Assembly (NCBI GenBank): GCA_026214975.1
Contig: CM047805.1
Location: forward strand, 192,333,620 to 192,397,619
DNA: 64,000 bases
Reading direction: 5' to 3'
DNA from: Gentiana macrophylla
Taxonomy: Eukaryota; Streptophyta; Magnoliopsida; Gentianales; Gentianaceae
The notes below the pieces were generated by a model. That model did no database searches and was not told the origin of the DNA. It saw only the letters and a program-made list of their open reading frames with translations. Below, piece after piece: positions 58,901 through 64,000 of this stretch (position 1 is its first letter; each line of letters starts with the position of its first letter). A program made the translations under genes and the position numbers.

Positions 58901-61618
58901 GTTGACTCCACAATTGAAGGACGTGGTTAGGGATGAAATTATTAAGATGTTGGAAATGGGAATCATCTTCCCTATTTCTGATAGTGAATGGGTTAGCCCG
59001 ATCCACGTAGTTCCGAAGAAGGGAGGTTTGACTGTACAAGCCAATGAGTTAAATGAGTTAATACCTGTTAGACTCATTACTGGTCATAGAGTGTGCATTG
59101 ACTTTAGGAAACTGAATGATGCTACTCGTAAGGATCACTTCCCTCTTCCCTTCATTGATCAAATGCTCGAGAGACTGAGCGGACATGCATTTTATTGCTT
59201 TCTTGACGGTTACTCGGGATACTATCAAATTCATATCTCACCCGAGGATCGTGAAAAGACCACTTTTACATGTCCATATGGAACCTTTGCTTATAATAGA
59301 ATGCCCTTTGGTTTGTGCAATGCACCAGCAATGTTTCAAAGATGCATGATTTCTCTGTTTGCTGATATGGTTGAAGATTTCCTAGAGATCTTTATGGATG
59401 ATTTCTCCGTATTTGGAGATGATTTTGATTCATGTCTCACGCATCTAGCAAGAGTGTTGAAAAGATGCGAGGAGACGAATCTGGTACTTAACTGGGAGAA
59501 ATGTCATCTGATGGTTACCAAAGGTATAGTACTTGGCCACCGTATTTCAAAGAACGGTATAGAGGTGGATAGAGCAAAAGTAGAAGTGATTGAAAAACTG
59601 CCTCCACCAACCAATCTTAAGACATTGTGAGGTTTTCTTGGCCACGCAGGATTCTACCGCCGGTTTATGAAGGACTTTTCCTTAATCTGTCGACCCCTTA
59701 CCGAATTATTAGCCAAGGATGTGCCGTTTGTGTTTACTAGTGAGTGCATGAAAGCTTTCAATAAGTTAAAGAGCATGCTTATTACTGCACCCGTTCTGAT
59801 TGCGCCTGATTGGAATCTACCTTTTGAGTTGATGTGCGATGCATGCGATCAATTTGTAGAGTCTTTGCCTTAGGACAAAGAAAAGACAAGATCTTTAGGC
59901 CCATCTACTATGCTAGTCGAACTTTAAATGCTGCTCAAAGGAACTATGCGACTACTGAGAAAGAACTTCTAGCTGTTATTTTTGCTTTCGACAAGTTTAG
60001 ATCTTATCTAGTGGGATCTAAAGTCATTGTTTGGACTGACCATGCAGCTTTGAAGTATCTTTTAGCCAAACAAGATTCCAAGCCAAGGTTGTTGAGATGG
60101 ATTCTACTATTGCAAGAGTTTGATGTAGAAATCCGCGATAAGAAAGGATCTGAGAATTTGGTTGCGGATCATCTTTCCCGTTTACAAATAGAGGACAATG
60201 AGCCACTGACCGAGATTGGAGAAACATTTCACGATGAACAATTATTCTCCATCACGGCCATACATGGAAATAATGATTGCATTTGCAAGATCTTGGCGTA
60301 TTGAGGTTGTGAAGGAGAATAAACAACCATGGTTTAAAGACTTTGTGAATTATCTATCCGCGAAATACTTGCCACCAAATCTCAACCCCCAGGAAAGAAA
60401 GAAATTCTTTAAGGATCTTAGGCACTATTATTGGGAAGAACCCTATCTTTTTAAGCGATGCTCAGACAACATCTTTAGAAGATGTGTTCCTGAGAGTGAA
60501 TTCCTCGATATACTTAAACATTGCCATACTAATGAAGTGGGAGGACACTATGGAGGGGACAAGACTGCTGCTAAAGTTCTCCAATGTGGTCTTTACTGGC
60601 CAAATCTTTACAAAACTGCACACGAATATGCTAGATCCTGTCATTCATGCCAAATGACGGGCAATATCTCGAGGAGACATGAAATGCCATTGAAGAGTAT
60701 CCTAGAACCAGAAATCTTTGATGTATGGGGAATTGATTTTGTGGGACCTTTCACTTCGTCTGTTTCAAACCGCTATATTTTGGTGGCGGTCGACTATGTG
60801 TCTAAATGGGTTGAGGCTATTGCTTCACCTACCAATGATGCAAAAGTTGTAGTGCGTGGTTTTAAAGAAAAATATCTTCACGCGGTTTGGAATCCTCGTG
60901 CCATCATTAGTGATAATGGGAGCAATTTCGTAATAAGCCGTTTGAGAAGTTAATGGCCAAGTGCGAGGGTGAGACATAAGTTAGCTACCACTTATCATCC
61001 TCAAACAAGTGGTCAAGTTGAGGTCACTAATCGAGAAATTAAGCGCATCCTGGAAAAAGCGTGAACCCAACAAGGAAAGATTGGTCGTTAAAGTTAGATG
61101 ACGCTTTATGGGCTTATCGGATGCGTATAAGACTTCCATAGGTATGTCCCCACACCGCATTGTTTTTGGGAAAGCGTGTCATCTACCGGTTGAACTTGAG
61201 CACCGTGCCTTATGGGCTACGCGTATGTTGAATTTAGATGAAAGTTTAGCCGGAGAAAAGAGATTGTTGGAATTGACTCGCCTAGAAGAGTTTCGCATTG
61301 AAGCTTACGAGAATGCTCGGATCTATAAAAAGCGCACTAAGAGATTCCATGATAAAAGATCCTTGACCGCACCTTTAAGGTGGGTGATATGGTTCTTGTT
61401 TACAATTCGCGCTTGAAACTCTTCCCGGGCAAGTTAAAATCAAGATGGTTTGGTCCTTATAAAGTAAGTAAAGTATTTCCTTCCGGAGCTGTAGAGGTAA
61501 GTCACTTGGATGATTGAAAGACTTTTGTGGTGAATGGCCACCGATTAAAGCATTACCTCGGGAATCATTTTGATAGAGAGGAAGAAGTTTTTACTCTAGG
61601 AAATCCTAGTTACAACTA
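55992..61618 (+). pseudogene. Athila-type gag-pol polyprotein, broken
   Basis: Acidic N-terminal region (55992-56180), Asn-rich linker, then gag (about 56390-56840; LFPFTLKDKAKQWLLSLEAG and ESFDQAWERFKEAMRKCPHH). Protease DLGAS at about 58011; reverse transcriptase in a 603-codon frame (57819-59630) with VCIDFRKLNDATRKDHFPLP and catalytic FMDD at 59391-59402; RNase H (59640-60230, [11 protein letters not shown]); integrase zinc site (about 60520-60660), WGIDFVGPF and SDNGSNF; integrase C-terminus to the last codons at 61618. Lesions: frameshifts near 56910, 57480-57570, 59860, 60290 and 60945-61110, a TGA at 59628 in KTL-x-GFLGHAGF and a TGA near 61517. No start ATG at the expected gag N-terminus (TACGCTACTCGG occurs instead). 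Confidence 0.9.
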
Positions 61619-63080
61619 GACCATCATGTGAGTACAGTCGAGCTAACGACTATAACCATAGAACTATTTCTTAAAACTTTCTTTTAGATTTGTTTTGTTT
61701 TTGCTTTGAATAAAGTAGCATGAGACTCATTAAGTTTTTTTCATCTCGCCATGTTCGATTCTAAGTTCGGAATAAAGCGAGGCTTTTTCCTTGATAGCCA
61801 TGTGAGTTTTGTAGTTTTAACTCTTTGGTTTTACATGTCGTTGGTTGTATGAAATAAAGTGGCTTAAATTGTTTTTGGATATTCTATATCTAATTACTGC
61901 CACATTATTTTATAACTTCCAATGACATGTTATTAACGGTTTCGTGGAGTTTCTGTTTGGTTTGCTTAAACAGGTTTTCGTTTGCTTCTCCACGACGTGC
62001 TTGGACTAATACTATATTCTGCATCTACTTGAGAGCCGTTTCCAGAGCTAAGTCTTTTTCTTAAATTCTCCTTTTCCTTTGTCATTGGGGACAATGCCAA
62101 GTTTGAGTGGGGGGTAGGAGACTTAGCCATGATACTATAATTGAACAATGATACTATAATTGAAAAATTGAATGAAACAGTGAAAAAATGAAAAAAATTG
62201 AACAAATGCCAAATTATTTATCTCGTACCCTTAGAATTGTGAGTTCTTATACATAGAATTGATAGGAAAGGAACCAAGTTGCATGAGTACGTGATCATTT
62301 TATATTTATGTGAATGTAAATTTAAGGATATTCATGCCATCTATTGCAAGTAGTTATTTATTATTCGATTACTCAGCGTGTGAATCGACAAATACCGCAC
62401 AAATTATAATAACTAAGAAGAATTATGTGTACATTGCATAGATGATTGGTTATGCAGACTTAGAGTCGATATTTATCTGCTGATGCATTCTTATCTTCTA
62501 GCCATCAAAGCGGAGTAATAAGCTTGAGAATAATCTGTGTTTTGACAAAATGTTAAACACTGGGCTTGTAGTAACATTACCAAAGTAGCCCCGCGCTTGT
62601 GGTAATATTCAATGCTTCCACTAATCTGTGAGAGAGGGATTCTTGCAATGCATACTTTACTTTTAAAGCAAGTTTCTTTCTTGAGAGGTGTTAAAGCTTG
62701 AAACTATGAAAATATAAAAAAATTCAAATTTTTAAGAGGCTTGAGTATTTTCTCGGTCTCCAAGTCCAAAAACCTTATGGATGACGCTCTTGCTTATTGC
62801 ACCATGACTTTAACCATTGCGAGGCTTAAGAAGTAGGAATGCTGATGTTGGTAGGTTAAGACTGCGAAGTTAGCAAAAACTTTAATCTTGCCACGAATAG
62901 ATAAAACTAAATGCACATGCACACATCACTTCGATTCATAACGAGTAGTGAATAATGGGTACCTTATGAGCATAAGTGGTATGAGTTGACTCGAGTTTCT
63001 TGTGTAATATGATTTGACCATGTAAAATGTTGTCTTGGGGAATAACTTATTGATGCTTTGTTCGGGACGATCAAAGTCTA
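61619..63080 (+). other. Athila-type internal 3' non-coding region
   Basis: About 1.46 kb with no credible reading frame. In Athila elements this interval may hold an env-like frame; none is seen. A purine tract (GTTTGAGTGGGGGGTAGGAG) at about 62101-62120 resembles the terminal one and could be an older or second plus-strand priming site. Confidence 0.6.
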
Positions 63081-63093
63081 AGTGGGGGGTAGT
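63081..63093 (+). other. Polypurine tract
   Basis: AGTGGGGGGTAGT directly precedes the 3' LTR and serves as plus-strand primer in LTR elements. Confidence 0.8.
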
Positions 63094-64000
63094 TGATGAC
63101 GGTCAAATTATACCCGTAAAAGTCAACAACTTTGTCCTTAAATCGGGATTAATAATATATATTTTATATTAAATCACATGTTTATATTTATTATTTAATG
63201 TTATGTGATTTATATTATATAATTTGGTATTTATCCATTTATAAGATATAATTTGGTGTTTATCCGTTTTTATTATATAAATCAGTATTTATCCGTTTTT
63301 ATTATATTTATCCGTTTTATTTAAATATGATTTATTTTGGGATAAATATCTATTTTGTAGATTTGGATAATTATGGAGGATAAATACAAATGGAAGAATT
63401 AAATCTCAAGATAAATCCAAGAAAATCAAGATGCATTGAAGATAAATATCGGATAAGCACCAGAAGAGGAGTAAAGCATGACAAAAGCCGGCAAACCAAT
63501 CAAAAAGTGGCGCCAACCTGGAGGCGCATTTAGGGGCGCACCTTATTATTTTGAGATCGGCCGGGAGTTATCTCTTATTTGTTTTGATATTTGGAAGTAT
63601 ATCTCTTAATTAGCTTGAACACCTATAAATAAAGGGGTGTAGTACACGCCATTTATACACTCTAAAAACACAATATTACAATACTTTTAGTTTATCAATA
63701 TAGTTCTTCTTATTTTATATTATGTTTCTTCATCACGGAGGCGATGGATTCATCGATTAGAGATTGCATTGAAGGATGGGAGGACCCTCCGTCTACGAGG
63801 GTAATGTCTATCCAAATATGTCGTTTTTATTCGTAGATCTATTTTATTTCGTTATGGAGTAGTCGTTTGTGTATTGATTTCGTGATGTAGTTAATTATCA
63901 AACCCATATTCATGTAGATCTAAGCCGTACGAAGGCGTTTTACGAGCAAATTCTAGAGTCACCGGTCTAGATCTTCCATGGTCTATATGGTTAGATCTAG
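63094..64000 (+). repeat. Athila-type 3' LTR, truncated by window edge
   Basis: Begins TGATGACGGTCAAATTATAC like the 5' LTR and follows it for 907 bases to the window end. The expected full end is near 64725. Confidence 0.93.

Larger units (their letters stand above)
54181..64000 (+). mobile_element. Ty3/gypsy Athila-type LTR retrotransposon, 3' end outside window
   Basis: 5' LTR 54181-55812, primer site complementary to tRNA-Asp type (TGGCGCCGTTGCCGGGGA, 55819-55836), gag-pol 55992-61618, a 1.5 kb non-coding 3' region, purine tract, then the 3' LTR from 63094 to beyond 64000. Domain order protease, reverse transcriptase, RNase H, integrase fits gypsy; the tRNA-Asp-type primer site, long LTRs and the gag/integrase sequence style fit the Athila lineage. 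If the LTRs are equal in length the element is about 10.5 kb. Inserted into a Tat-type gag; its 5 bp target duplication (CACGC on the left) cannot be checked here. Confidence 0.93.

Noticed and set aside
61966..62205. Minus-strand frame as an env-like gene
   Set aside because: Wrong strand for the element, short and without signal or membrane pattern of env-like proteins.

Overview
This window is nuclear DNA of a higher plant, very likely a eudicot; species not determinable by eye. The evidence is GT-AG introns in every host gene, plant-only families (NAC, OVATE-family, a RINGv ligase with four membrane segments), a dual-start valyl-tRNA synthetase, and plant retrotransposon lineages (Ty1/copia, Ty3/gypsy Athila and Tat). 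A run of exactly 100 N (52207-52306) marks a scaffold gap, so order across it is not proven. LAYOUT: 1-13.8 kb is gene-poor and repeat-rich. It holds two Stowaway-like MITEs, a broken MULE-like reading frame with a related second copy, two adjacent minisatellites (about 148 bp and 71 bp units), several inverted repeats, an orphan exon candidate and a solo-LTR-like block. 14.1-23.6 kb (+) is an eight-exon RINGv E3 ubiquitin ligase gene; its third intron is expanded to 6.3 kb by a 5.0 kb antisense copia element with an intact target duplication. 25.7-26.6 kb (+) is a single-exon OVATE-family (OFP17-like) repressor. 26.8-32.4 kb (-) is a second copia element, itself interrupted by a 517 bp solo LTR. 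33.1-34.5 kb (+) is a three-exon NAC transcription factor. 35.3-43.8 kb (-) is a 21-exon valyl-tRNA synthetase, tail to tail with the NAC gene, with a solo LTR and a 121 bp duplication in its introns. 44-52.2 kb is non-genic: a G-rich minisatellite, a SINE-like segment, a 2 kb satellite (about 275 bp units, one segment inverted), two Helitron-type 3' ends, and a CCCTA-rich array split by an 1834 bp solo LTR. 52.3-64 kb is nested retroelement: a Tat-type gag fragment cut by an Athila-type gypsy element whose 3' LTR runs off the window. HOW IT WORKS TOGETHER: the four host genes are unrelated single-copy functions (protein ubiquitination at membranes, two transcription regulators, aminoacylation), not a pathway or cluster. 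Exon models for the three spliced genes were built by hand from splice sites with phase checked at each junction; lengths come out at 529, 334 and about 1110 residues. I saw no CRISPR, no rRNA or intact tRNA gene and no evidence of a novel multi-gene system. The most interesting items are a GC-AG intron in the RINGv gene, clustered one-base deficits in one synthetase exon, related LTR insertions in introns of both large genes, and the satellite/Helitron/solo-LTR complex at 45-51 kb.
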